Shown here one piece after another: positions 42,932-52,600 of a stretch of 64,000 nucleotides of DNA. The translations under genes were made by a program, and so were the position numbers. The DNA comes from Chlorops oryzae (taxonomy: Eukaryota; Arthropoda; Insecta; Diptera; Chloropidae), in contig CM035807.1 of NCBI GenBank assembly GCA_020466095.1, positions 58,166,605 through 58,230,604 of the forward strand. The letters are read 5' to 3'. Below the pieces are notes generated by a model, which saw only the letters and a list, made by a program, of their open reading frames with translations, did not search any database and was not told where the DNA came from. Position 1 is the first letter of the stretch. Every line of letters begins with the position of its first letter.

Positions 42932-44013
42932 AATGCTATGGGGTAGCAATACGACGAATAACAGAGGTACAATGCTCCTGGAAGCTTTTGCAGCTATGGA
43001 GGTTGTGCTAATGAATGATGCAACGAGCAGTTCATTTAACAATGGCCGTCACACGTCTGCGATAGATCTGACCTTTGCTAGTGGTTCCATCGCACGCAAT
43101 ATGCGATGGTACGTATCGAACGAAGACACGCTTAGTGATGAACGAGCGATTATCTTCGACACTAAAGGAGGTAGTAATGGGGAAAAAAGAGCTTACAGGC
43201 CGGTCAAGGCGTGGCGGTGTGAAAAACTGGATGCAGAAATGCTGGAGTATCTATCTGCAGAAGTGAACGCTGGAGAGGGGAACGATGATAGAAAGGCGAA
43301 TAACATCATGGCAGGAATAGAAGCAGTATGTGACGAAGAGGAAGAGGAAATGGTCGTGTACCAACGCCGTGGTGGACTGATGAAATTGCGCGGTTAAGGG
43401 CTGAGTGTATTAAAGCGCGCAGGCAGCTGAAACGGGCTAGGGGTAGAAACCACTACGAAAATAGATATCTTACTTATCAGCAGAAGCGGAAGGCATTACG
43501 CAACGCTATATCCAGCAGTAAGAGGGAGCTCTGGAGATCTCTCATGGTGACAATTGACGAAAATCCGTGGGGTGAAGCCTACCGATTAGTCAAGAGTACG
43601 CTAAATGGAGAGGAAGCGCCTTCGCCAACGTGCCCCGTGGTACTGAAGAAAATACTGGCGACGCTCTTTCCTCAGCATCCTGCGACAGATCTAGCTCCAC
43701 AGGCAACAAACGTGGAAGATATACCGGCAGTAACGACAGAGGAGGTTCTAGTGGCGATCAGTACCGTGAAAGATCGAAAAGCCTTCGGGTTGGATGGCGT
43801 TCCAAATAAGGTGTTAAGGACTGTGGTCGGTAGAAACACACCAGCATTTGCGGATCTCTTTACAAGCTGCTTGAAGGAGGGTATATTCCCAAAGCGCTAG
43901 AAACTTCGGCGACTGGTTTTAATACCAAAGGGGAATAAGCCATTAAATGAGCCATCGTCATACCGCCCGCTATGTATGATTGATACAGCTGGAAAAGTCC
44001 TCGAAAAAATAAT
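42932..44013 (+). repeat. W2 internal duplication, first copy
   Basis: 1082 bp almost identical to 44771-45853 (few substitutions plus one inserted base near 45682). It ends abruptly in gypsy-derived sequence. Confidence 0.93.
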
Positions 44014-44765
44014 CTTCTTCCTCTACGATCACATGGAAAAACCCATTTTCCAAATCTAAAGTCGTAAAATATCTAGCCCCTTGTAACTTATCCACCTGGT
44101 CTTCGATATTGGGCAACGGGTACCGATCTTTATGTATTTTTTTATTGATGCCACGATAGTCGACACACAGCCGGTAACTTCCATCCTTTTTTTTTACCAA
44201 GACAACTTGACTAGCGTAATCTGACGTGCTTTCGTGGATGATGCCCTGGTGCAGCCATTCGTTTATTTGTGCTTGAATTATTTTTTGCTCGACGGCTGGG
44301 AACCGGCTTGGGGGCGGTAAATCGGTATGTCGTCGGTGGTGACAATCTTCATTACAATCGGTGATTCGGCAGGTGGTTTTTGGTCGTAAGACTCTATCAT
44401 AGTCGCTATACCTCGCTTAAAAGTTTTATCCGTAAGATTCGATAAATCGGGGAAAGCAGTATTATATTCGTTAGCGTCAGGTGCCTCAATCTCTGCTAAA
44501 AAGCACGCATTCAATAAATCGTCGTCCTTAGGCTTCGTTTCACCAGCGTTTGTCAGCAGCGTTTTGGTGATGCTGACCGCACCCTCGTTAATTTGGACTA
44601 CAGCGTTTTTTAAAAGATTCATTCCGATAATCAACTCTGGCTTCATAAATTGGTTTGCGACGACGTGCAATTCGACGTTTTCAAAAATCTGGCCATCAAT
44701 CTCGATGTTCGCTATGCACGAGCCGCTTGTAGTGACGTTTGCCCCTAAGCCTGCAATTGATAATT
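44014..44765 (-). mobile_element. Gypsy C-type fragment between the two W2 copies
   Basis: 752 bp matching 36721-37474 of gypsy C in the same orientation (protease end to early RT), with about 2% differences by eye. No LTR and no target duplication. It has a sense codon where gypsy C carries the 37454 stop, so it derives from another copy. Confidence 0.9.
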
Positions 44766-44770
44766 GCATA

Positions 44771-45853
44771 AATGCTATGGGGTAGCAATACGACGAATAA
44801 CAGAGGTACAATGCTCCTGGAAGCTTTTGCAGCTATGGAGGTTGTGCTAATGAATGATGCAACGAGCAGTTCATTTAACAATGGCCGTCACACGTCTGCG
44901 ATAGATCTGACCTTTGCTAGTGGTTCCATCGCACGCAATATGCGATGGTACGTATCGAACGAAGACACGCTTAGTGATGACCGAGCGATTATCTTCGACA
45001 CTAAAGGAGGTAGTAATGGGGAAAAAAGAGCTTACAGGCCGGTCAAGGCGTGGCGGTGTGAAAAACTGGATGCAGAAATGCTGGAGTATCTATCTGCAGA
45101 AGTGAACGCTGGAGAGGGGAACGATGATAGAAAGGCGAATAACATCATGGCAGGAATAGAAGCAGTATGTGACGAAGAGGAAGAGGAAATGGTCGTGTAC
45201 CAACGCCGTGGTGGACTGATGAAATTGCGCGGTTAAGGGCTGAGTGTATCAAAGCGCGCAGGCAGCTGAAACGGGCTAGGGGTAGAAACCACTACGAAAA
45301 TAGATATCTTACTTATCAGCAGAAGCGGAAGGCATTACGCAACGCTATATCCAGCAGTAAGAGGGAGCTCTGGAGATCTCTCATGGTGACAATTGACGAA
45401 AATCCGTGGGGTGACGCCTACCGATTAGTCAAGAGTACGCTAAATGGAGAGGAAGCGCCTTCGCCAACGTGCCCCGTGGTACTGAAGAAAATACTGGCGA
45501 CGCTCTTTCCTCAGCATCCTGCGACAGATCTAGCTCCACAGGCAACAAACGTGGAAGATATTCCGGCAGTAACGACAGAGGAGGTTCTAGTGGCGATCAG
45601 TACCGTGAAAGATCGAAAAGCCTTCGGGTTGGATGGCGTTCCAAATAAGGTGTTAAGGACTGTGGTCGGTAGAAACACACCTAGCATTTGCGGATCTCTT
45701 TACAAGCTGCTTGAAGGAGGGTATATTCCCAAAGCGCTAGAAACTTCGGCGACTGGTTTTAATACCAAAGGGGAATAAGCCATTAAATGAGCCATCGTCA
45801 TACTGCCCGCTATGTATGATTGATACAGCTGGAAAAGTCCTCGAAAATATAAT
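44771..45853 (+). repeat. W2 internal duplication, second copy
   Basis: Repeats 42932-44013 and then continues into the remainder of ORF2, so this is the copy that joins the 3' half of W2. Confidence 0.93.
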
Positions 45854-47220
45854 AAATGCGAGATTCGAGCCATATATGGAAAGCCCTACGGGCATATCTG
45901 AGTGGCAATTTGGCTTCAGGAAAGGCCGTAGCACGCTGGACGCGGTGAAGAAAGTCTGTAATATTGGGCGTAAGGCACTTGAAGGAAAACGATGGAGAGG
46001 GGGCACGAAGCAGTATTGTGCGGTTATTACGCTGGATGTGAAAAATGCATTCAATTTGGCTCGGTAGGGAGCAATCATACGTTCGCTAGAGAGAATTGGA
46101 GTTCCATGTTACCTTGTCAATGTGATTAAAAACTATTTTAGTGATAGAGCCCTTACGTACATGACAGATGAAGGACAAAAAAAGCATAGAGTTTCAGCTG
46201 GCGTGCCGCAAGGATCAGTTTTTGGCCCTTCGTTATGGAACGCTATGCATGACGGCGTGTTCAATATTCAGAAACCAGCGGATGTTGAAATAGTCGGGTA
46301 CGCAGACGATATTGCCATTGTGGCAGTGGCTAAGCACATAACCCAGCTTAAAATCAAGTGCAAAGAAACCGTGGGACGAGTACAACGATGGCTGCAACAA
46401 GCAGGCCTTCAGCTGGCGGAACAAAAGACAGAAATTGTCCTATTGAGCAGCCGAAAAGCGGTAGAAACAATTAGTGTACGCGTTGGGATGCATGAGATTG
46501 CTTCCAGTGCGCACATTAAAGTACTTGGGAATTGTGCTAGACCACCGACTGAGCTTCAAGGAGCATTTGCAGGTAGCAGGACTTAAAGCCTTGAAAATAA
46601 GCAACGCTATCGCAAGACTTTTGCCTAACACGGGAGGTCCAAATAATCTTGCGAGAAGGCTGCTGGCGAACGTATCCTCATCAGTAATGCTGTATGGCGC
46701 ACCTATTTGGTATGCAGCTACAGCGCACAAATCGTATGTCTGCAGTATGAGAGCAGCATACAGAGTGTCCTCACTGAGGGTGTGCTGCGCGTTTCGAACA
46801 GTCTCCGACCTGGCAGCAAATGTGATAGCGGGAAGACTACCAGTTGATCTGAAGGCAAAGAGGCTTGCAGCGGTGTATAGGCTAAAAGAATTGCGTAACC
46901 TTGACAGAAGGAGCATGCTAGAAGTGGAAAGGGACCTGATGGACCAGTGGCAATAAGAGTGGGATGCTGGAACCAAGGGTCGCTGGACGCATAGTCTAAT
47001 CCCAAACATTGAATGCTGACTCAAGAGAATCGCTGTCGCTGAATTAGACAGATTCATTGACGCACGACAAGAACTTACGTCGATCTTGAACGAGCCGGTA
47101 TCTTGCAGCGCAATTGTCCGAGAAATGATGCAATCCGATGAAAATTCGCAGAAAATTAGCTTTATCATAACAGCTATAATGATCCAGTTGCGTCGGGATG
47201 AGAGAGCGCAAAACGCTTAA

Positions 47221-47495
47221 GTAGCAATAGAGAGCGGATGCTCTTAGCCCGGTTCTACGAAGGAATACAAATATTGACAGTACCGTAGAACATCAAGCGG
47301 GCAGCGAAATAAAGGGAGGTTAAGATTTAGTACGTAGGTGTTCCTCCGTGCAAGTCCGAAAATGCGTGAGCATGTAACGGGCGTAAGCCCGAATGGGGGT
47401 GGTAGCAGGAAGATCAAATCGTGCATGCCGTCAAAGAATGTGCTTTGGCGGTATCTTTTGGAAGATTCCCCCTCCCCCAACAAAAAAAAAAAAAA
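47221..47495 (+). other. W2 structured 3' UTR
   Basis: Same helices as W1 with compensatory changes: GTTCTACG/CGTAGAAC (47252-47259 with 47284-47291), CCGTCAAAG/CTTTGGCGG (47428-47436 with 47443-47451) and ATCTT-TTGG-AAGAT ending at 47466. The shared word TTTAGTACGTAGGTG is at 47326-47340. Confidence 0.75.
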
Positions 47496-47524
47496 CATAC
47501 ATACATACATACATACATACATAC
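47496..47524. repeat. (CATA)n microsatellite downstream of W2
   Basis: Seven CATA units after the W2 poly(A); then non-repeat sequence begins at about 47525. Confidence 0.92.
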
Positions 47525-47550
47525 AAACAGGAGATTTCCGATTTAACGAG

Positions 47551-48364
47551 TATTCGCGTTAGCGAGTTTCGCATTTAACGAGCATTTAAATTCGTTCCAT
47601 TGAGTATCTTATATAACGAGCAAAATGGCACAAAAATTTTTGTGTGCACTCGGTTTAGCGAGCAACATAAGAAATCAGTGAAATAGCATAAAGAGAAACA
47701 AAGAGGAATCCAAGAAATAGTTAGACGAAGAGTCTAAAAGCGCGTGTGCTGCGCCAACTGCCGCAAGCAGTCAATGTATGAAAAGTAATGTTCAATTTTG
47801 CGTGACCTGCGTGAAATCGAAAAAGCGCAGGCGCTATTGGACTTACCGCCTTATTTGTGCACAGTTGTTCAGTGATGTCAATTTTTAATCCCCCACGTAA
47901 GCATACGTTAATGGAAATTAGTCGCGTATCAACCTAGGGGCTAGGAGGGGCTTTGTCCCACCACGATTCTTGGTCTTAGGTGGAAGGAATTACGAAAATT
48001 AAAAGGAAAAAATTGTGGAAATTTTTCCCCCCGCGGGAAGTTGGATTGGTACGGGTCTGGTATAAATCAGACTCGCGATGTAATCAAACAAAAGATTTCT
48101 CAAACCCCTTCCCCTTTTTTAACGCTTACGAAATTATTGAATCTTTCATTTTTTTTCGTAGGGAAAAATGTAGATTTTATTTTTAATGTTTAGGGAATTT
48201 CGCGCTTTTTTCTGAAGACTGTAGGGAAACTTTAAACTAACGGTCTTCCGTAAATAAAGCATTCTGAGAAATATTTTGGACTACATGTTGAATAATTTTA
48301 TATCTAGAAGCTGTAAAAAATATCGCGCAATTCAAAAGACCTAGGTTAATTTTCCCCCTTTTTT
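47551..48364. other. Noncoding stretch near the left end of the pogo-like segment
   Basis: Contains further ACGAG/GCGAG words (to about 47662) typical of the subterminal region. No gene recognised. Confidence 0.4.
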
Positions 48365-48372
48365 GTTCGGTT

Positions 48373-49057
48373 CAGGCCCATACGCAGGGTTTACCGTTGG
48401 GGGGGCTTTTATGAAAATTTGATTTCTAAAGAAAAGTCATTGAATTTTAAAATTTTATGTCTAACAAAAAGGTCATCAAATGAAGTTAAATGGTAAAATT
48501 TAGAATCAATTGCTTTTCTAATGGAATAGTTTTTTCGATAGATAATTTTGTTTTAATGGTTTGACCATTTTGTTCCATTTCTTGGTTTATGATTTTAATT
48601 GCATGGTCGTTGGAAAAAATTAATAACATACGTGATCAATTCATGTCTTAATTTGCCATTTGCATTATTTTATTATTTTTCTGTCAACAATGCGATTCTT
48701 TTATAGTGTGAGCTATGGCGTGGTTCACCACAGTTGAACTTTTTCACTAAAACATGCCGAAGTTGTAGCTATAGTTTTATATGATGACAACCACACGATA
48801 TACTGCTCACAAGCTTGCTTCTGTGCGCGTGTGCTCCCAACTATTTTTGTTGCCCGGATTCCGGGCCCCGGGCGGAAAACTTAACGCACATTGAAAAAAT
48901 TTGAAATTATTTGCTTTATTAGTGGGAAAATTTTTCAACAGATCATTTTTATGGCAAAAATCTGCCATATTTTTAATTCTGTTGTTTTATGCGGAGGCGG
49001 GGAGGGGAGGCGGGTTTTGGTTGAACCCCCAAAACCCTCCCCCTGCGTACCGGCCTG
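48373..49057. mobile_element. hAT-type non-autonomous element (685 bp)
   Basis: Perfect 8-bp target duplication GTTCGGTT at 48365-48372 and 49058-49065. Inverted ends CAGGCC..TACGCAGGG (48373-48390 and 49057-49040 reversed) are followed by G-rich tracts. CAGG-type ends with 8-bp duplications are characteristic of hAT. No transposase. The interior holds the repeat shared with the window start (48714-48765). Confidence 0.88.
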
Positions 49058-49065
49058 GTTCGGTT

Positions 49066-49190
49066 TATAAAAGAATGCCGCCCCCCATATTACCTATGTA
49101 TTTTATAATTTAAACAAAACGTGATCTCATAAGATTTTACTCTGTTTACATAGACGTTATGTATATGTTTAATATGAACCAAAATGAAGA
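49066..49190. other. Short noncoding flank between the hAT-type element and BEL2
   Basis: No feature recognised. Confidence 0.4.
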
Positions 49191-49582
49191 TGTTTTTACT
49201 TCAAATTTTCGGCTTGAATTCAAAAACCGTACAGCACATGAACTGCAGATATCAGAATTCAAGTTGTACCAAGCAGCACATAAACTGTTGATACACGAAG
49301 ACAAGTCCCTAAGTTGATCACACAATGGTTTCAATTGGACTCATGTTTATTAATAAATTTCATTTCTTTTATACATTATTATTGCTAGATAATCAATATT
49401 TAAATCAATGAAGCTCAATATTAATTCATTATTGCTTAAGCAGTAATTTTTCTTTTTCTTGTTCTTTTCTTTTGCTTTGTTTTTTATATACAAACATATT
49501 CTCGCTTACATGCAAAGTTTTCTTGCGACATAAATTTTTGCTGATCGCATAAAATAAACAATTGTGGATTGAATTCTAAACA
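49191..49582 (-). repeat. BEL2 3' LTR
   Basis: In element orientation begins TGTTTAGAATTC and ends GTAAAAACA. Aligns to 57286-57716 with many short indels. Confidence 0.8.
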
Positions 49583-49621
49583 TTCTGGCCCTCCGTTGAG
49601 TAATCTTGTTTACTCAACTCT

Positions 49622-52600
49622 TTATACAATTTCGAGAGCTGTTGTGTTTTGCTGGCGTGGAGTAGGTTTTGGTGGTGTCCCAAGTCGAATAGCTCTTTGC
49701 TGACATTTAGTTTTTATTTTCCAAATACTCAAGCAGAGAATTGTCAATATAATGAGCACGATCACAGTATAGCTTGTTACATCATGCAGTGTGGATGGCT
49801 GGATTTCTTCAGGAAACTGGAAGTCGGCATGTAACTGTTGCTGGACCTTGGTGAGCTGTTCCAATTTATTATTTACTTGATGAATGTCAAAATTTAGTAC
49901 TCTTTTTAATTCCATAGGTTCTGCAACTGAGGTTATATTTCCAAATGCGGGAAATGATAAATGCATTATGGTTGAAGTAATTCCCTGGCCTTGGATTGTT
50001 AAAAAAGCACCTTTTATGACGCAATCAGGTTGGATGGACAGTGTGCCGGAACCATTTATGTTGACTTCTTGGACATTGTCTCCACACACAGCTGTAAGCT
50101 CAGTTGCAGTTCTAGCTGCAAAAATCCACTTATTCGGTTTCCAAGTTGGAATGAGTGAAATGTTATTGAATTGGTGTTCCACCTTGCAATTGGATGAGGT
50201 TCTATTGGTAAAAAGGGCTACTTCGCAAGAATAGCTGCCGGAATTTTTTCGAATTGTTGCTTGAATGTTTGGGCAGAGGAAAGTGTCGTCAATAATTTCA
50301 TTACATTTATAAAAATCGGTTGTGCTCAAGGTGACATATTCATCTCGATGATTAGTGACTGCTAGAAATTGCGCAGTTGGTTTGATTGAAAGCATAGTGC
50401 TGTTAATAACTGTGGGAATTGAAATCAGATGAAAAAGTTCGAATTTTTGATGATTGACAAGTGGAATATCAATTTTGAACATCAGACGATGTGCAGTAAC
50501 TGCTGCCTTTATTTTCATGATTTTATATAGGTGTAAAAGATCATCATCATCTGTTGGAAGAGCTCGCCCAACGGGCAGATGTCCTTTTATGCAACTGATT
50601 TCCCTTTTCAATTGCTGAGGCGTCAATATGGTCGGGCTAATGTTTCCGTGGTTTGAATGAGTGAGTGCGTTGATTATATCTGCCTGAATTTTGTGTATAT
50701 GTGATGATAGCATGAAAAGTTGAACTACCAACGATATCATTAATTGTGAATTGTAAAGGTTTGTGTGTTCGGCTCCCAATTGGTTGAACTCCTGTTCAAT
50801 TGCCCTTTGAAGCTCTATAATGTGTTTACTTGTGTTGATTGCATCCTCCTTTAAAATGTTGATTGTGGCATCAACAACTGATGTTTGATTTTTTACTAAA
50901 TGCAGTAAGAATTCTTCATTGCTGTTGACCTTGTTTATGGTTGCCGCCATATGTTCAGCATAGTTGGAGTCCAGTACTCCAAATAGGGCATTGGCAACAT
51001 TGCCTACAATGTCTAACGCTGCTCTTCTTGATCGAGTCGGTGATATGAGATCTTCTTCCTGAATGAGCTCTTCTGCAGTTTGTTGTAATTGGTGTGCAAA
51101 TGCGTAGCAAGATTTATCCAAGGATTTATTGCATAATCCTCTAAGTGTTTGAATTCCTTCGTCTAGCATCTTGTTTTTGGACCAGAGTGGTTTCAGCTCA
51201 TAGTATACGAAGATTTTCCAACTGCCACTTATTAGTTTTGTGTTTCCAATTCCTTCGAAATATATTCCCGGATTTGCATCAAAATTTGTTATGTTGACTG
51301 ATCCGGCAAGGGCTAATGGCATCAAGAGAAGCGAAATTATTAGTGTTGTAACCAGAGAGCTGGTGGAAATTAATTTCCTTTTTGATGGACTTGTTTCTGA
51401 TGATGGCCGCTTTAGTGGTAGTTCAAAATTCTCATTTTGGTCTCCTTCGTTAAAAAGTGGTGCGAGTTTTTGTAACGGACGTTTAAACACGCCATTTTCG
51501 GTTTTTATATCTGCTACTCGAATTAGTTGATCATCTCCTTTATACACATGAACGACTCTACCTAATGGCCATTTCATCGTTGGTAAGTTTTCATCCTTGA
51601 GGATCACCATGTCACCTTCCTTTATATTTTGACATCTTTGTTGCCACTTGTTCCGATATTGCAGTTCATGTAAATATTCTACATGCCACCGTTTCCAAAA
51701 TTCATCCTTTGCATTTGACACCAGCTGCCATCTTGCTGTTAATGTGTTTTTTAAGGATGCTCTATTAGGATTTACTTGTGAAGTAAGAGGTTCGCCGATG
51801 ATAAAGTGACCTGGTGTGAGTGCAGTCAAGTCGTTCGGATTGGATGACATTGGTGTTAACGGTCTTGAATTAAGTATGGCTTCTACTCCGATAGTTATTG
51901 TTTCAAACTCCTCATATGTGAAGGATGCGCTGGCCATCGCCTTAACAAGCAGTAGTTTTGCAGATTTTACTGCAGCTTCCCATAGCCCTCCAAAATGTGG
52001 TGCCTTGGGGGGTATGAACTTGAACTCAATTCCAAGATCACTGCTAGCCCTTTTGATTTGGGTTTGGGCAGTTGTTGAGTAAATTGCATCTTTTAGCTCT
52101 TCCAGTTGGTTTTTTGCTCCGACAAAATTTGTAGCGTTGTCACTGTATAACGTTTTGCATCTGCCCCTCCTTCCTGTGAAACGCTTGAGGGCACCTATGA
52201 AAGCTTCAGTTGTCAAATCGCTTACAATTTCAAGGTGAACAGCCTTTGTTGCAAAGCAACAAAATACAGCTAAATATGCTTTGTAGGGTCTTTTTCCTCT
52301 TCCCTTATAGTGTACCATAAAGGGGCCACAATAGTCGACTCCAGCCTTAAAGAATGGCCTTGCTGCAGTTACTCGATCAGCTGGTAAGTTTCCCATGAGT
52401 TGCTCCATCAAGTGAGGTTTTGCTCTGGTGCAGCGAATACATTTGTGGACTGTGTTGCGAGCCAAAATCTTTCCTTTGATTGGCCAAAATTGTTGTTTTA
52501 TGATGCACAATAACGCTTGAGGCCCACAATGATTATGTTCTTCGTGCTTTGCTTTAAACAATAGTCGAACGATTGGGTTATTGTATGGGAGAACCATCGG

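Larger units (their letters stand above)
42561..47220 (+). pseudogene. W2 ORF2: endonuclease-RT, duplicated and frameshifted
   Basis: The endonuclease part (42561 to about 43330) is open with AGDFNAWSMLWGSN; its SDH motif reads S-D-E in the first copy and S-D-D in the second. A deletion near 43335 shifts the frame; further pieces are 43544-43900 and, in the second copy, 45383-45778. RT continues after 45816 (FGFRKGRSTL, DVKNAFN), a stop at about 46066, AGVPQGSVFGP, Y-A-D-D near 46299, a frameshift near 46520 and a stop near 46955. A deletion near 47030 removes most of the C-terminal zinc region. The end is 47220. Confidence 0.85.
40606..47495 (+). mobile_element. W2: Waldo-like LINE in (CATA)n, internally duplicated and broken
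   Basis: Same family as W1 (shared 5' UTR words, ORF1 and ORF2 closely similar, same 3' UTR helices). It ends in poly(A) at about 47482-47495 followed by CATA. It is longer than W1 because of an internal ~1.84-kb insertion: a duplicated part of ORF2 plus a 752-bp gypsy C-type fragment. Several stops and frameshifts make it inactive. Confidence 0.9.
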
